A stretch of DNA of 58,473 nucleotides from CAZSDU01 sp964605775 (GTDB taxonomy: Bacteria > Bacteroidota > Bacteroidia > Bacteroidales > FEN-979). Shown piece after piece: positions 7,862-17,196 of this stretch. The first letter of the stretch is position 1, and every line of letters starts with the position of its first letter. A model generated the notes under the pieces. That model saw only the letters and a list, made by a program, of their open reading frames with translations, was not told the origin of the DNA and did not search any database. The DNA lies in NCBI GenBank assembly GCA_964605775.1, contig CAZSDU010000020.1, positions 1 to 58,473 of the forward strand, given 5' to 3'. The position numbers and the translations under genes were made by a program.

Positions 7862-8859
7862 TAAAACTTGATTTTGAACATCGCCAGGCAGGACATTGTG
7901 AAAACGGTGTCACTTCCAATCTTTTAAACTACCATCATTATTCCATCAGCGAACCTATGGTCTTCGGGATCGGAGCCGGTTTATTTTTCAGCTATCTGCC
8001 TTTTCTGAAAATGCAGCATGCCCCCACTACTTCATTCAGGGTTTGGCCCGGGATGGTATTTGAACGCGCCACCAGGGAGCTGGGAATAAAAACCCAGGTT
8101 CATCGTTTTAAAAACCCAAAGGATTCCATGGATAAACTGAATGAGGTACTGGATCAGGGATTACCTGTCGGACTTCAGGTCGGCACTTTTCATCTGACCT
8201 TCTTTCCACCGGAATACCGCATGCATTACAACATGCATAATATGGTCGCCTATGGCTATGATGATAAGACTTATTTTATCAGTGATACCCTGATGGAGTT
8301 CAAGGTTGAAATAAGTTATGAAGACCTTATGCGGGTCAGATATGCCAAGGGAACTTTTGCCCCACAGGGACGAATGTATTATCCCACTTACGTTCCCAAA
8401 GATATAGATATCAAGCCCGCCATCATCAAAGGAATCAAAAAGACCGCCTATAACATGGTCGGCGTTCCCTTTCCGCTGATCGGAGCCAAAGGGATCAGGT
8501 ATTTATCCGGAAGGATGCGGAAATGGGAGAAAAAACTCGGACCTGAAAAGGCATCCTATTATCTGGGCCAGGTTCTTCGGATGGAAGAAGAAGTCGGGAC
8601 CGCCGGCGCCGGCTTTAGGTTCATATACGGTGCTTTTCTGGATGAAGCAGCAGAAGTATTAAAACAGGACTGGCTGAAAGAAATGGCCATCGAAATGGGA
8701 GAAAATGCCAATAAGTGGAGGGAGTTTTCCTATTACGGGTCAAGGAATTGTAAAAAGCGTGGAAAACCGGAACAATCCTATGATTTTCTGGCAGATATGC
8801 TGCTGGAAATTGCGGACAGGGAAGAGAAGATTTTTCGTAAACTATCGAAAATCAAATAA
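7858..8859 (+). CDS. BtrH N-terminal-domain acyltransferase-like protein 1
   Basis: A 333-residue protein whose first 150 residues match the BtrH_N pattern. A candidate nucleophile Cys14 sits in RQAGHCENGVTSNLL, with a histidine in YNMHNMVAYGY and an aspartate in FISDTLME completing a Cys-His-Asp set. The known member BtrH moves an acyl group from an ACP to an aminoglycoside in butirosin synthesis, which fits an ACP-unloading role here. The C-terminal half is helical and ends with YGSRNCKKRGKPEQ. Its closest neighbour in sequence is the protein at 9327. The acceptor is unknown. Confidence 0.72.
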   Translation: MIKLDFEHRQAGHCENGVTSNLLNYHHYSISEPMVFGIGAGLFFSYLPFLKMQHAPTTSFRVWPGMVFERATRELGIKTQVHRFKNPKDSMDKLNEVLDQGLPVGLQVGTFHLTFFPPEYRMHYNMHNMVAYGYDDKTYFISDTLMEFKVEISYEDLMRVRYAKGTFAPQGRMYYPTYVPKDIDIKPAIIKGIKKTAYNMVGVPFPLIGAKGIRYLSGRMRKWEKKLGPEKASYYLGQVLRMEEEVGTAGAGFRFIYGAFLDEAAEVLKQDWLKEMAIEMGENANKWREFSYYGSRNCKKRGKPEQSYDFLADMLLEIADREEKIFRKLSKIK

Positions 8860-8865
8860 ATTTTC

Positions 8866-8873
8866 TACTTTCG
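8866..8873 (+). promoter_or_regulatory. near-consensus -7 box before the second partner/BtrH pair
   Basis: TACTTTCG differs from TAnnTTTG at one position and lies 41 nt before ATG 8914, in the 54-base gap between the two modules. Confidence 0.35.
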
Positions 8874-8913
8874 CATCCCATTAATCGGCATTTACAATCA
8901 ATACAGGATTCAC

Positions 8914-9309
8914 ATGGAAGAAAATAAAAATCCGGTATATAAAGATCAGCGTTACGGACAATCCAGAGAATTGCTTTACTCCTATGAAGAAAATGGCGAA
9001 TTTCGCAAAAATGTAGGGTTTCACGGAGAACCGGACCGGGTGATCCTCCAGCAAGCCTGGGATCTTTTCAATGACCGTATCGAGGAAGCACGTCAAAAAG
9101 TGCTGGCCGGAAAAGTCAGCCCCATTGTTTATTATATGGAAAAAAACCTGGCTGATCCGCTTAATTTGTCAATGATGGCCGGTATTGCTTTATGGAGGGT
9201 CAAATGGCATTTCAGACCCGGAGTTTTTAAACGCCTGAAAGAAACCACACTGAAAAAATATGCCGATGCATTCAATATCAGCATTGATCAGCTTAAGCAC
9301 GTTGAATAG
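8914..9309 (+). CDS. small HTH-like partner protein of BtrH-like 2
   Basis: A 131-residue paralogue of the protein at 7421, sharing RELLYSYEENGEF, the RIEEARQKVLAGKVSP stretch and the C-terminal KYADAFNISIDQLK. The helix spacing of the second half again resembles an XRE-type helix-turn-helix. It is followed after 17 bases by its own BtrH-like gene, so partner and enzyme were duplicated as a unit. No function can be named. Confidence 0.6.
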   Translation: MEENKNPVYKDQRYGQSRELLYSYEENGEFRKNVGFHGEPDRVILQQAWDLFNDRIEEARQKVLAGKVSPIVYYMEKNLADPLNLSMMAGIALWRVKWHFRPGVFKRLKETTLKKYADAFNISIDQLKHVE

Positions 9310-9326
9310 CCTCAATTTTATCTATC

Positions 9327-10343
9327 ATGGAACAAAAATTTCTCATTGATTATACCCACCGCCAGGCAGGCCATTGTGAAAGCGGTGCAACCTCAAATTT
9401 ATTTAAGTTTTATGGCCATGATATTTCTGAACCCATGGCTTTCGGCATTGGAAATGGTTTATATTTCAGTTATATTCCATTTCTTAAGATACAGTTTGCA
9501 CCCATGATTTCTTTCCGGAATCTTCCGAATACGGTGTTTCACCGATCCATGAAGTATCTGGACATAGATGCGACAGTAATCCGGAAGATCCAGGATCCTA
9601 AGGAAGCCATGCTTGCCCTTGATCGCAACCTTGAAAAAGGAATTCCTACCGGGATGCAGGTCGGCGTATTCAACCTTACCTTCTTTCCGCCAGAATACCG
9701 GATGCATTACAATATGCATAATATCGTGTGTTTTGGTAAAGAAGGAAACCTTTACCACATCAGCGATACGGTAATGGAGATGCCCCAGGTGCTCACGTAT
9801 GAAGATCTGCTCAGGGTTCGTTATGCCAAAGGAGCCTTTGCACCCAAGGGGAAAATGTACTGGATCAACAGCATGAAAAAGGATCTTGACATCAAATCGG
9901 CGGTGAACGCGGGAATCAAAAAAACAGTCTATGAAATGATCAAAATTCCATTTCCCCTGATTGGTGTCAAGGGAATCCGTTGGATGTCGAGAGATCTCAG
10001 GAAATGGCCTAAAAAACACGGAAACGAAAAAGCGGCTTTTTACCTGGGTCAGATCATGCGGATGGCTGAGGATTTTGGAACAGGAGGTGCAGGTTTCCGT
10101 TATATCTATGGGGCGTTCCTTAAGGAAGCAGGTGAAAAATTTAACCATAGCGGTCTTATGGAAGCTTCTGTTATGATGGGTAAAACAGCCAACCGCTGGA
10201 GAGAATTCACATACATCGGCGCCCGAAACTGTAAAAGCCGCTCAAAACCTGAAGAAGATTACGGTATGCTGGGGGATATCATGAGCGAAATTGCAGATAT
10301 GGAAGAAAGGGTATATAAAAAACTGGATAAAATCAAACTTTGA
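9327..10343 (+). CDS. BtrH N-terminal-domain acyltransferase-like protein 2
   Basis: A 338-residue paralogue of the protein at 7858. The candidate nucleophile is Cys17 in RQAGHCESGATSNLF; the histidine motif is YNMHNIVCFG and the aspartate motif HISDTVME. Every position of the putative triad is conserved between the two copies, and so is the tail GARNCKSRSKPEED, so both are probably active and may use different acceptors or chain lengths. The stop overlaps the start of the ABC ATPase gene (TGATG), placing it in the same transcript as the exporter. Likely role: transfer of an acyl chain from an ACP to an amine or hydroxyl; inference. Confidence 0.72.
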   Translation: MEQKFLIDYTHRQAGHCESGATSNLFKFYGHDISEPMAFGIGNGLYFSYIPFLKIQFAPMISFRNLPNTVFHRSMKYLDIDATVIRKIQDPKEAMLALDRNLEKGIPTGMQVGVFNLTFFPPEYRMHYNMHNIVCFGKEGNLYHISDTVMEMPQVLTYEDLLRVRYAKGAFAPKGKMYWINSMKKDLDIKSAVNAGIKKTVYEMIKIPFPLIGVKGIRWMSRDLRKWPKKHGNEKAAFYLGQIMRMAEDFGTGGAGFRYIYGAFLKEAGEKFNHSGLMEASVMMGKTANRWREFTYIGARNCKSRSKPEEDYGMLGDIMSEIADMEERVYKKLDKIKL

Positions 10344-11095
10344 TGTCTCAAGCGCCCATCATCGAAATCAAGGATCTGGCGAAGATTTATAAAGGAAATG
10401 AGGATCCTGCCATCAACGGGATTTCGCTGACCATCTATCCGAATGAGATTTTTGGTTTGCTGGGTCCAAACGGCGCAGGAAAGACCACCACCATTTCCAT
10501 CCTTTGCGGATTGTTTCCACCTACCCGCGGAACCATCAGAATTGATGGCATGGACCTCCATGACCACCTGGATAAAATTAAGCATATCATCGGTGTTGTA
10601 CCCCAGGATCTGGCTTTGTACCCCACCCTGACTGCCATGGAAAACCTGAATTTTTTCGGAAACATGTACGGGTTGAAAGGGAAAGAACTGCATGATCGCA
10701 TTTATGACTACCTCAGGATTTTTGGACTGGAAAAATCAGCGAAGAAACAAATTTCCAGTTATTCAGGCGGGATGAAACGCAGGGTGAACCTGATCGCCGG
10801 CTTACTTCACAAGCCAAAAGTTCTGTTTCTTGACGAACCCACTGTGGGCATTGATGTCCAATCCCGTATTGTCATCCTGGATTATCTTAAAGAAATCAAT
10901 AAACAGGGAACCACGATTATTTATACCTCCCATTATATGGAAGAAGCCGAGAACCTATGTACCCGGGTAGCCATCATGGATAGAGGTCAAATTATTTCCA
11001 TCGGAAACCCTAAGGATTTATTAAAAGAGCATCCTGAATTTAAAAACCTTGAAAATATCTTCCTCTACCTGACCGGAACCGATATGCGAGATTAA
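10343..11095 (+). CDS. ABC transporter ATPase
   Basis: A 250-residue ABC-2 type ATP-binding subunit with Walker A GPNGAGKTTT, Q-loop VPQDLAL, signature YSGGMKRR, Walker B VLFLDEPTVG and switch histidine TSHYMEEAE. The start is ATG 10343, sharing bases with the stop of the BtrH-like gene. With the permease that follows it would form an inner-membrane exporter for the polyene lipid or an intermediate. Confidence 0.93.
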   Translation: MSQAPIIEIKDLAKIYKGNEDPAINGISLTIYPNEIFGLLGPNGAGKTTTISILCGLFPPTRGTIRIDGMDLHDHLDKIKHIIGVVPQDLALYPTLTAMENLNFFGNMYGLKGKELHDRIYDYLRIFGLEKSAKKQISSYSGGMKRRVNLIAGLLHKPKVLFLDEPTVGIDVQSRIVILDYLKEINKQGTTIIYTSHYMEEAENLCTRVAIMDRGQIISIGNPKDLLKEHPEFKNLENIFLYLTGTDMRD

Positions 11096-11104
11096 TTTCA
11101 AAGT

Positions 11105-12406
11105 ATGTTTAAGTTTTATTCCGCCCTGAAAAAAGAATTCCTGATCCTGCTTCGCGATAAAGCAGGGCTGATGTTGCTTTTTCTCATGCCCATGGTGCTG
11201 ATCGTTGTCATGTCGCTGCTTCAGGAAGTCGGTTACAGTTCTGTTACCCGCGAATCCCGCCTGAAAGTGTTGTTCCTGAATCTTGACCAGGACAGCCTGG
11301 GACTGAAAATCGAAGAAGGCCTCAGGGCATCCAATTATTTTGAGCTGGTGGAATCATTTAATTCCCGGCCCCTCAATGAGATGGTCGTAAAAAATGCAGT
11401 CAGAAACGGGGATTACATCATCGGGATTATTATTCCCAAAGGTGTGACCAGATGCATACGGGCCAATGTCAGGATCATGGTGGCTAAAACCCTGGCAGGG
11501 TTTGGATTTTATGACCAGAACCTGATCGGGACTCTTCCCATGAAGGATGCAGATACGATCACCATCTATTTCGATCCTACGGTCAAAAAAACATTCAAAA
11601 ACACTATAGTTAGTACGATTAAAGAATATAATCATAAGGTTGAAGCAGAAATGGTTTTCCGGACTTTCAACATTGAAATGGCCAAATTGTTTCCGAATTT
11701 TGCCCCTCCTGAGGTGGAATATAAAGAAGTGGTCCATTTTAAGGAGGTCTTCCCAACCTATAAACCCGTGGAGGAGATACCCAATTCAGCCCAGCATAAT
11801 GTTCCCGCCTGGGCTGTTTTCGCCATGTTCTTCATCATCATTCCCTTTACCAATAACATCATTACTGAACGACAGGAAGGAAGTTTATTCCGACTCCAGT
11901 GTGCACCGGTATCTCATTCTTTGCTTTTACTGGCCAAAGTAGCGGTATATCTCGTAGTATGTATCTTTCAGACCGTTCTGATGATTCTTTCCGGTATTCT
12001 GATCCTTCCCCTTTTCGGTACTCCCATGCTTGTTTTGGGTACCCATTATTTTGCCCTGTTCTTCTTCACTGTCTCCGTTGCCCTGGCTGCCCTCGGCTTC
12101 GGGTTAATGGTCGGAACCATGGCGACGACACATCAGCAGGCTTCGGCTTTCGGAGCCGTTTCCATCCCCATCATGGCAGCATTGGGCGGACTTTTCGTCC
12201 CCATGTACCTCATGCCCGGCTTCATGCAGCATGTTGCACACCTCAGCCCGCTTAACTGGGGAATTTCAGGTTATTACAATATTTTTATACGTGGCGGTGG
12301 ATTCGTTGATATCCTTGGTGAGGCATCCAAACTACTCAGCTTTTTCCTGGTCACTTCACTCATCACCTACCTGTATCATTTATTTAAAAACCCCATGAAC
12401 AAATAA
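11105..12406 (+). CDS. ABC-2 type transporter permease
   Basis: A 433-residue membrane subunit. One N-terminal helix follows FLILLRDKAG (about 20-42), then a large periplasmic region (about 43-230) and five or six helices in the C-terminal part, including PFTNNIITERQEGSLFRLQ, the usual ABC-2 coupling segment. It lies nine bases after the ATPase gene and is probably its homodimerising partner. Its position between the BtrH-like modules and the thioesterase suggests it flips the finished or nearly finished lipid. Confidence 0.9.
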   Translation: MFKFYSALKKEFLILLRDKAGLMLLFLMPMVLIVVMSLLQEVGYSSVTRESRLKVLFLNLDQDSLGLKIEEGLRASNYFELVESFNSRPLNEMVVKNAVRNGDYIIGIIIPKGVTRCIRANVRIMVAKTLAGFGFYDQNLIGTLPMKDADTITIYFDPTVKKTFKNTIVSTIKEYNHKVEAEMVFRTFNIEMAKLFPNFAPPEVEYKEVVHFKEVFPTYKPVEEIPNSAQHNVPAWAVFAMFFIIIPFTNNIITERQEGSLFRLQCAPVSHSLLLLAKVAVYLVVCIFQTVLMILSGILILPLFGTPMLVLGTHYFALFFFTVSVALAALGFGLMVGTMATTHQQASAFGAVSIPIMAALGGLFVPMYLMPGFMQHVAHLSPLNWGISGYYNIFIRGGGFVDILGEASKLLSFFLVTSLITYLYHLFKNPMNK

Positions 12407-12409
12407 ATC

Positions 12410-12826
12410 ATGGAATTAATTGACCGTAAAGAAATATTGGTCAGGTTCTCCGAGGTTGATTCCATGCGGATCGTATGGCATGGAAATTACCTGAAATACT
12501 TCGAGGACGGCAGGGAATCATTCGGATTGAAATATAATCTGGGATACCTGGACGTTTATAAGCATAAAGTGATGATCCCCATCGTAAAAATCGTTTGTGA
12601 CTTCAAACGCCCCCTTGAATATGGCGACCTTGCCATTGTTGAAACAAAATACATCCCCACCGAAGCGGCAAAAATAGTTTTCGAATACAGTATCCTCAGA
12701 AAACCGGACATGGAAACCGTTGCTAAGGGAAGTTCTACCCAGGTCTTCCTGACTCCTGAAGGGGATTTATTACTGACTTCTCCCACATTTTATACCGGAT
12801 GGAAGCAGAAATGGGGACTTTTATGA
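12410..12826 (+). CDS. 4HBT/YbgC-like acyl thioesterase
   Basis: A 138-residue hotdog thioesterase. The motif VDSMRIVWHGNYLKYFEDGR corresponds to the aspartate and following helix of YbgC/4-hydroxybenzoyl-CoA thioesterases. Aryl-polyene clusters commonly contain one, probably to release stalled or finished acyl chains from the ACP. It begins three bases after the permease gene and is followed at eight bases by a ketosynthase. Confidence 0.85.
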   Translation: MELIDRKEILVRFSEVDSMRIVWHGNYLKYFEDGRESFGLKYNLGYLDVYKHKVMIPIVKIVCDFKRPLEYGDLAIVETKYIPTEAAKIVFEYSILRKPDMETVAKGSSTQVFLTPEGDLLLTSPTFYTGWKQKWGLL

Positions 12827-12833
12827 TCATTCA

Positions 12834-14006
12834 ATGAAAAACGTTTATATCATTGCCGATAACATCATTTCCTCCCTGGGATTTTCATCTTCCGAGAATA
12901 TCCAGGCGATAAAAAATGAAAAAAATGGGTTTAAAAGTATCCATGACCCCCATTTATCTCCCCTTCCTTTACCGCTATCCCTTGTGGATAATGCATTGCT
13001 TGATCTGAATTTCGCCAAGCTGCTTACCGAGAGACGAAGTAATCTCACCCCTGATTCCTATACCCGTTTGGAAAAACTCTTTATCCTATCCATTGAGAAC
13101 GCAATCGCAAGCCTTTCGTTAAACCTCAGCAGTAAACGTGTTCTGCTGGTCCTTTCTACCACAAAAGGCAATATTGACCTGCTCGAAGATCAGTTCAAAG
13201 CAAAATTCAATCATAAACGTCTGTATTTATGGGAACTTGCCAGGGTAGTTAAGGATTTTTTCGGTTTCATTCATCCTCCTCTGATCATCTCCAACGCCTG
13301 TATATCAGGGGTACTTGCCATAATTACCGGGAGCCGGCTGATACGAAGCGGTCAGTATGATCAAATCGTGGTCTCAGGTGGCGACATTGCCACCGGATTC
13401 GTGATCTCCGGATTTCAGTCTTTTCAGGCACTCAGTCCTGACCTCTGCCGTCCGTATGATCAAAATCGTAACGGGCTGGCCCTGGGTGAAGCCTGCGGAA
13501 CCATGATTTTGTCCAACCAGCAACAGGAACTCAGGGGGAAAATCCTGAAGGTCATGGGTGGTGCTACCACCAACGATGCCAACCATATATCAGGACCTTC
13601 TCGCAGCGGGGAAGAACTCAGCCAGGCCATTGATCAATCCTTGGCCGAATCTGAACTTCAATGCAACGACATGGATTATATTTCCGCCCATGGCACTGCC
13701 ACTCCCTACAATGATGAAATGGAATCTAAAGCCCTTGCCCTGAGCCATCTTCTAAAGGTGCCTTTAAACAGTTTTAAAGGTTATTGGGGACATACCCTGG
13801 GAGCTGCAGGCATCATCGAGTCGGTGGCAGCAACGCATGCCCTTAGCAGTAATTTCTTGTTCCGGTCACTGGGATTTGAATCCTTGGGCGTGACCGAACC
13901 CATAAATGTTATTTCCAATGCCGGAAAAGCTTCCTTGAACACTTGTCTGAAAACAGCTTCCGGATTTGGAGGATGCAATGCTGCTGTCATTTACCAAAAA
14001 GGATAA
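12834..14006 (+). CDS. beta-ketoacyl synthase (divergent)
   Basis: A 390-residue ketosynthase that keeps the catalytic residues: Cys156 in SNACISGVLAI, His in SAHGTATPYND and His in YWGHTLGAAG. The C-terminal SGFGGCNAAV replaces the usual GFGGxN stretch. It diverges strongly from the other cluster synthases in its N-terminal third (IADNIISSLGFS). It is followed immediately by a shorter KS-like protein without cysteine, so the two may form a heterodimer. Possible roles are priming with the aryl starter or the first condensations; this is inference. Confidence 0.85.
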   Translation: MKNVYIIADNIISSLGFSSSENIQAIKNEKNGFKSIHDPHLSPLPLPLSLVDNALLDLNFAKLLTERRSNLTPDSYTRLEKLFILSIENAIASLSLNLSSKRVLLVLSTTKGNIDLLEDQFKAKFNHKRLYLWELARVVKDFFGFIHPPLIISNACISGVLAIITGSRLIRSGQYDQIVVSGGDIATGFVISGFQSFQALSPDLCRPYDQNRNGLALGEACGTMILSNQQQELRGKILKVMGGATTNDANHISGPSRSGEELSQAIDQSLAESELQCNDMDYISAHGTATPYNDEMESKALALSHLLKVPLNSFKGYWGHTLGAAGIIESVAATHALSSNFLFRSLGFESLGVTEPINVISNAGKASLNTCLKTASGFGGCNAAVIYQKG

Positions 14007-14007
14007 C

Positions 14008-14628
14008 ATGGATCTCTACATTTCCTCCTATTGCCTGATCATGGAACAAAAGGTCATCGTGAATGACCAATTGCGTTTTTATAAGGAAAATTTTGTTAAT
14101 TTTGCAGACTTTATAAAATCTTTCTTCAAACAGGAAGGAATCGTTTATCCAAAGTTTTATAAAATGGATAATCTGAGTAAACTCGGCTTCCTGTCGGCAG
14201 AAATGGTTTTAGGGACAAGCGTAGCAAACAACCATAATCAAGCACTGAGCGGTGTCGTTTTGGCCAATTCGAGTGCAAGCCTTGACACCGACATCCTTCA
14301 CCAGGAATCCATTAAAGATCGTTCCCGGTATTTTCCCAGTCCTTCGGTTTTTGTGTACACTTTGCCTAATATTGTCATTGGTGAAATCTGTATCAGGCAT
14401 AAAATGAAAGGGGAGAATGTTTTTCTGATCTCTGAAACATTCGAACCGGAAATCCTGGTGAATTATGTTGATGAACTGATACAAAACAAAAGGGTACCCA
14501 ACTGTCTGTGCGGATGGGTGGAATTAATGGGTGATAAATATGAAGCCCTGATGTGCATGGTGGGACCGGAAATATCGTCGCGGAAGTTTACCTCCGTTAC
14601 ACTGAAAGAATTATTCGAAAACAAATGA
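14008..14628 (+). CDS. truncated ketosynthase-like protein without active site
   Basis: About 206 residues from ATG 14008, one base after the upstream stop; an earlier in-frame ATG at 13966 would overlap that gene. It resembles only the N-terminal half of a ketosynthase: FLSAEMVLGTSVANN, GVVLANSSASLDTD, then PSPSVFVYTLPNIVIGEICI where a synthase would carry its cysteine loop. No Cys-His-His set is present. Short KS-like proteins of this type recur beside complete synthases in aryl-polyene loci, so a structural or docking partner role is plausible. A catalytic role is unlikely. Confidence 0.65.
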   Translation: MDLYISSYCLIMEQKVIVNDQLRFYKENFVNFADFIKSFFKQEGIVYPKFYKMDNLSKLGFLSAEMVLGTSVANNHNQALSGVVLANSSASLDTDILHQESIKDRSRYFPSPSVFVYTLPNIVIGEICIRHKMKGENVFLISETFEPEILVNYVDELIQNKRVPNCLCGWVELMGDKYEALMCMVGPEISSRKFTSVTLKELFENK

Positions 14629-14632
14629 AATA

Positions 14633-14896
14633 ATGGATATGGAAGAATTAATCAACAAACTGAAGAAAGAAGTCATTGAACAATTAAACCTGGAAGACAT
14701 TTCTGTGGATGATATTAACCCTGATTCTCCCCTTTTCGGAGAAGGATTAGGGCTAGACAGTATCGATGCCCTTGAATTAATCGTTCTGCTTGAGAAAAAT
14801 TACGGATTAAAAATTGAAGACCCTAAAGACGGAAAAAAGATATTCTATTCCATTCGTACCATGGCTGAATATATCACTGAGCATCAAAAGCAATAG
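14633..14896 (+). CDS. acyl carrier protein 2
   Basis: An 87-residue ACP with the attachment serine in GLGLDSIDALELIV and the helix II stretch LIVLLEKNYGLKIED. The LGLDSIDALEL form, followed by a KDGKKIFYSIRTMAEYI tail, is typical of aryl-polyene ACPs. It directly precedes the KS/CLF pair and is probably the carrier on which the polyene is extended. It begins four bases after the KS-like gene and ends three bases before the next. Confidence 0.93.
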   Translation: MDMEELINKLKKEVIEQLNLEDISVDDINPDSPLFGEGLGLDSIDALELIVLLEKNYGLKIEDPKDGKKIFYSIRTMAEYITEHQKQ

Positions 14897-14899
14897 TGA

Positions 14900-16123
14900 A
14901 TGCCTTCAAGGATTTTCATTACCGGTTCCGGTATCATTTCTGCGATTGGTAAAAATCTTCAGGAAAACCTGTCCAGCCTTCTAAAAGGTCATTCAGGTAT
15001 AGGAAAAATCCGAATCCTGGAGACCGCCCTGAGGCATGAAATTCCCGTGGCAGAAGTCCCCTATAATCACCAGGAACTTTTCGCTTTGGCAGGAATTCCT
15101 TTTCAGGAAGGATTTTCAAGAAATGCCCTCTTCGGTATCATTGCTGCAACGGAAGCATGCCATAATGCACAGATGAAACCTGAAATGGGAATAAAAACAG
15201 GTCTGATATCCGCGACCACAGTAGGTGGCATGGATCGCTGCGAATTGTATTATGAAGATTTTCTGAACAATGATTCCCGGAACATCTACATTGATTCTTA
15301 TGATTGTGCCGACAGTACGGAAAAAATTGCGGATCATCTGGGAATAAGGGATTATGTAACGACCATCAGTACAGCCTGTTCTTCCTCCGCCAATGCGATT
15401 CTGTTAGGAGCCAGAATGATCCGGAACGGAAAACTGGACCGGGTGCTGGCAGGAGGTTGCGAGTCACTTACAAAATTCCACCTGAATGGTTTCAATGCCC
15501 TTAAAATCCTGGATAAGGAACCCTGTAAACCCTTTGATGTCAACCGTAACGGAATCACACTGGGGGAAGGTGCTGCCTTTGTGATGCTGGAATCGGAAAC
15601 CTCTTTGAAAATCACCCGTAACCATGTCATTGCCGAATTAGTCGGATGGGGCAATGCCTGTGAAGCATATCACCAGACCGCCTCTTCTCCCGACGGGACC
15701 GGTGCCTACCTGGCCATGAAAGAAGCCCTCAAAATCAGCGGACTATGCCCGGGGGACGTTGATTATATCAACGCCCATGGAACCGGAACGGATAATAATG
15801 ATTTATCAGAAGGTCTTGCCATCGAAAGGCTTTTTATCCCGGACATCCCGAAAGTAAGTTCTACCAAGCCTTTCACAGGACATACCACCAGCGCGGCAGG
15901 CGCCGCCGAAGCCATCCTTTCCATGCTGTGTATTCAGCAACAGGTCATCTGGCCAAACCTGAACTTCAAAACCCCTATCCCTGAACTCCACTTTTCACCG
16001 GTTGAAAAGCTGATCACCAATTTCCCGGTGCAGGTTGTCATGTCGAATTCCTTCGGCTTCGGCGGCAACGACACTTCTCTGATTTTCACCAAACCACCAG
16101 CTCACCAACAATCCAACGCATGA
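14900..16123 (+). CDS. ketosynthase alpha subunit of KS/CLF pair 1
   Basis: A 407-residue iterative ketosynthase with Cys160 in STACSSSANA, His in NAHGTGTDNND, His in PFTGHTTSAAG, and the SNSFGFGGND end. The NAHGTGTDNND motif and the adjacent cysteine-less partner mark it as the active half of a type II KS/CLF heterodimer, as in aryl-polyene synthesis. It shares its stop with the start of the partner gene (ATGA at 16120). The first half of the fused protein at 17229 is its paralogue. It should extend the coumaroyl starter with malonyl units on the ACP. Confidence 0.92.
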   Translation: MPSRIFITGSGIISAIGKNLQENLSSLLKGHSGIGKIRILETALRHEIPVAEVPYNHQELFALAGIPFQEGFSRNALFGIIAATEACHNAQMKPEMGIKTGLISATTVGGMDRCELYYEDFLNNDSRNIYIDSYDCADSTEKIADHLGIRDYVTTISTACSSSANAILLGARMIRNGKLDRVLAGGCESLTKFHLNGFNALKILDKEPCKPFDVNRNGITLGEGAAFVMLESETSLKITRNHVIAELVGWGNACEAYHQTASSPDGTGAYLAMKEALKISGLCPGDVDYINAHGTGTDNNDLSEGLAIERLFIPDIPKVSSTKPFTGHTTSAAGAAEAILSMLCIQQQVIWPNLNFKTPIPELHFSPVEKLITNFPVQVVMSNSFGFGGNDTSLIFTKPPAHQQSNA

Positions 16124-17181
16124 GCTATATCAACGGTATCGGTCTCATTTCCCCTCAAAACACCCTTGAAAAGGGAGAATTCCTTGACCCCTTGGTGGAA
16201 CATCATGCTGATTTCCTGAAGTGTATTGAACCTGTTTATAAGAACTACATCAATCCGATATTGTCGAGGAGAATGAGCAGGTTGATCAAAATGGGGATCA
16301 GTGCTGCAAAAATATGTCTGGAAGAGACGGAAGGAATACAGCCGGATGCGATCATCACCGGAACCGGATTGGGCAGTGTTGAGGATACAGAAAAAATTCT
16401 GGGCGAAATCACCAAAGAAGAGAAATTTCTCAACCCAACGCCTTTTATACAATCCACTTATAATACGATCAGTTCCCAGATTGCCATCATCCTCAAATGT
16501 CACGGGTATAATTCCACTTATGTCCACAGGGCATTTTCTTTCGAAAGCGTGCTTCAGGATGCCATGATGCAATTGGAAGAAGGATCGGCTGATCATGTGC
16601 TGGCTGGAGGAATCGATGAAATGACCATGAATCATCTTCAGATCACGCGCCGGATCGGATTGTGGAAAATGACCGCATTCAGCAATCTCCGTTTATTGCT
16701 TGAGCCGGGACCAGGTGCACTGCCTGGTGAAGGGGCGGCATATTTTATGCTGTCGAAAACGCAAAAATCTTCTGCTTATGCTAAACTGGCCGGTGTTGAA
16801 ACAATATACAAACCACTTGACCAAGATCATTTATATCAGCAAACCCAAAACTTTCTTTCTCAGCTTTCCCTAACTCCTGATAAAATCGACCTGGTAATTA
16901 CCGGAATCAACGGGGATACGAATTGGGATCATGTTTATCATGATTTTTTAATGAGGCTTTTCCCGGGTAAGCCCTCTGCCTGGTTCAAGCACCTTTGCGG
17001 AGAATACCATACGGCCACCGGGTTTGGTCTTTTTGTTGCAGCCCATATACTCAAACGGCAAATCATTCCTGAAATTCTTGCATTCAACGACATCAAACCG
17101 GGAAAAATTAAGAATATTCTCCTTTATAACCACTTCCGGAATGTAAATCACTCCCTCCTTCTTATCCAGGCAGTTGCCTGA
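16120..17181 (+). CDS. chain-length factor (KS beta) of pair 1
   Basis: A 353-residue ketosynthase homologue that has lost catalysis. Where the nucleophile should be, the sequence is VHRAFSFESV, with Phe139 in place of Cys; the second histidine region is reduced to FKHLCGEYHTATGFG. Such proteins pair with a ketosynthase and set chain length or shape its channel. Translational coupling (ATGA overlap) with the alpha subunit supports a heterodimer. The second half of the protein at 17229 has the same start (NGLGLISPQKTL against NGIGLISPQNTL). Confidence 0.88.
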   Translation: MSYINGIGLISPQNTLEKGEFLDPLVEHHADFLKCIEPVYKNYINPILSRRMSRLIKMGISAAKICLEETEGIQPDAIITGTGLGSVEDTEKILGEITKEEKFLNPTPFIQSTYNTISSQIAIILKCHGYNSTYVHRAFSFESVLQDAMMQLEEGSADHVLAGGIDEMTMNHLQITRRIGLWKMTAFSNLRLLLEPGPGALPGEGAAYFMLSKTQKSSAYAKLAGVETIYKPLDQDHLYQQTQNFLSQLSLTPDKIDLVITGINGDTNWDHVYHDFLMRLFPGKPSAWFKHLCGEYHTATGFGLFVAAHILKRQIIPEILAFNDIKPGKIKNILLYNHFRNVNHSLLLIQAVA

Positions 17182-17196
17182 TAATTTTAATTCCCG

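Noticed and set aside
14097..14104. TAATTTTG inside the truncated KS-like gene
   Set aside because: A perfect -7 match but within coding sequence and with no start codon of a new gene close downstream; AT-rich chance match.
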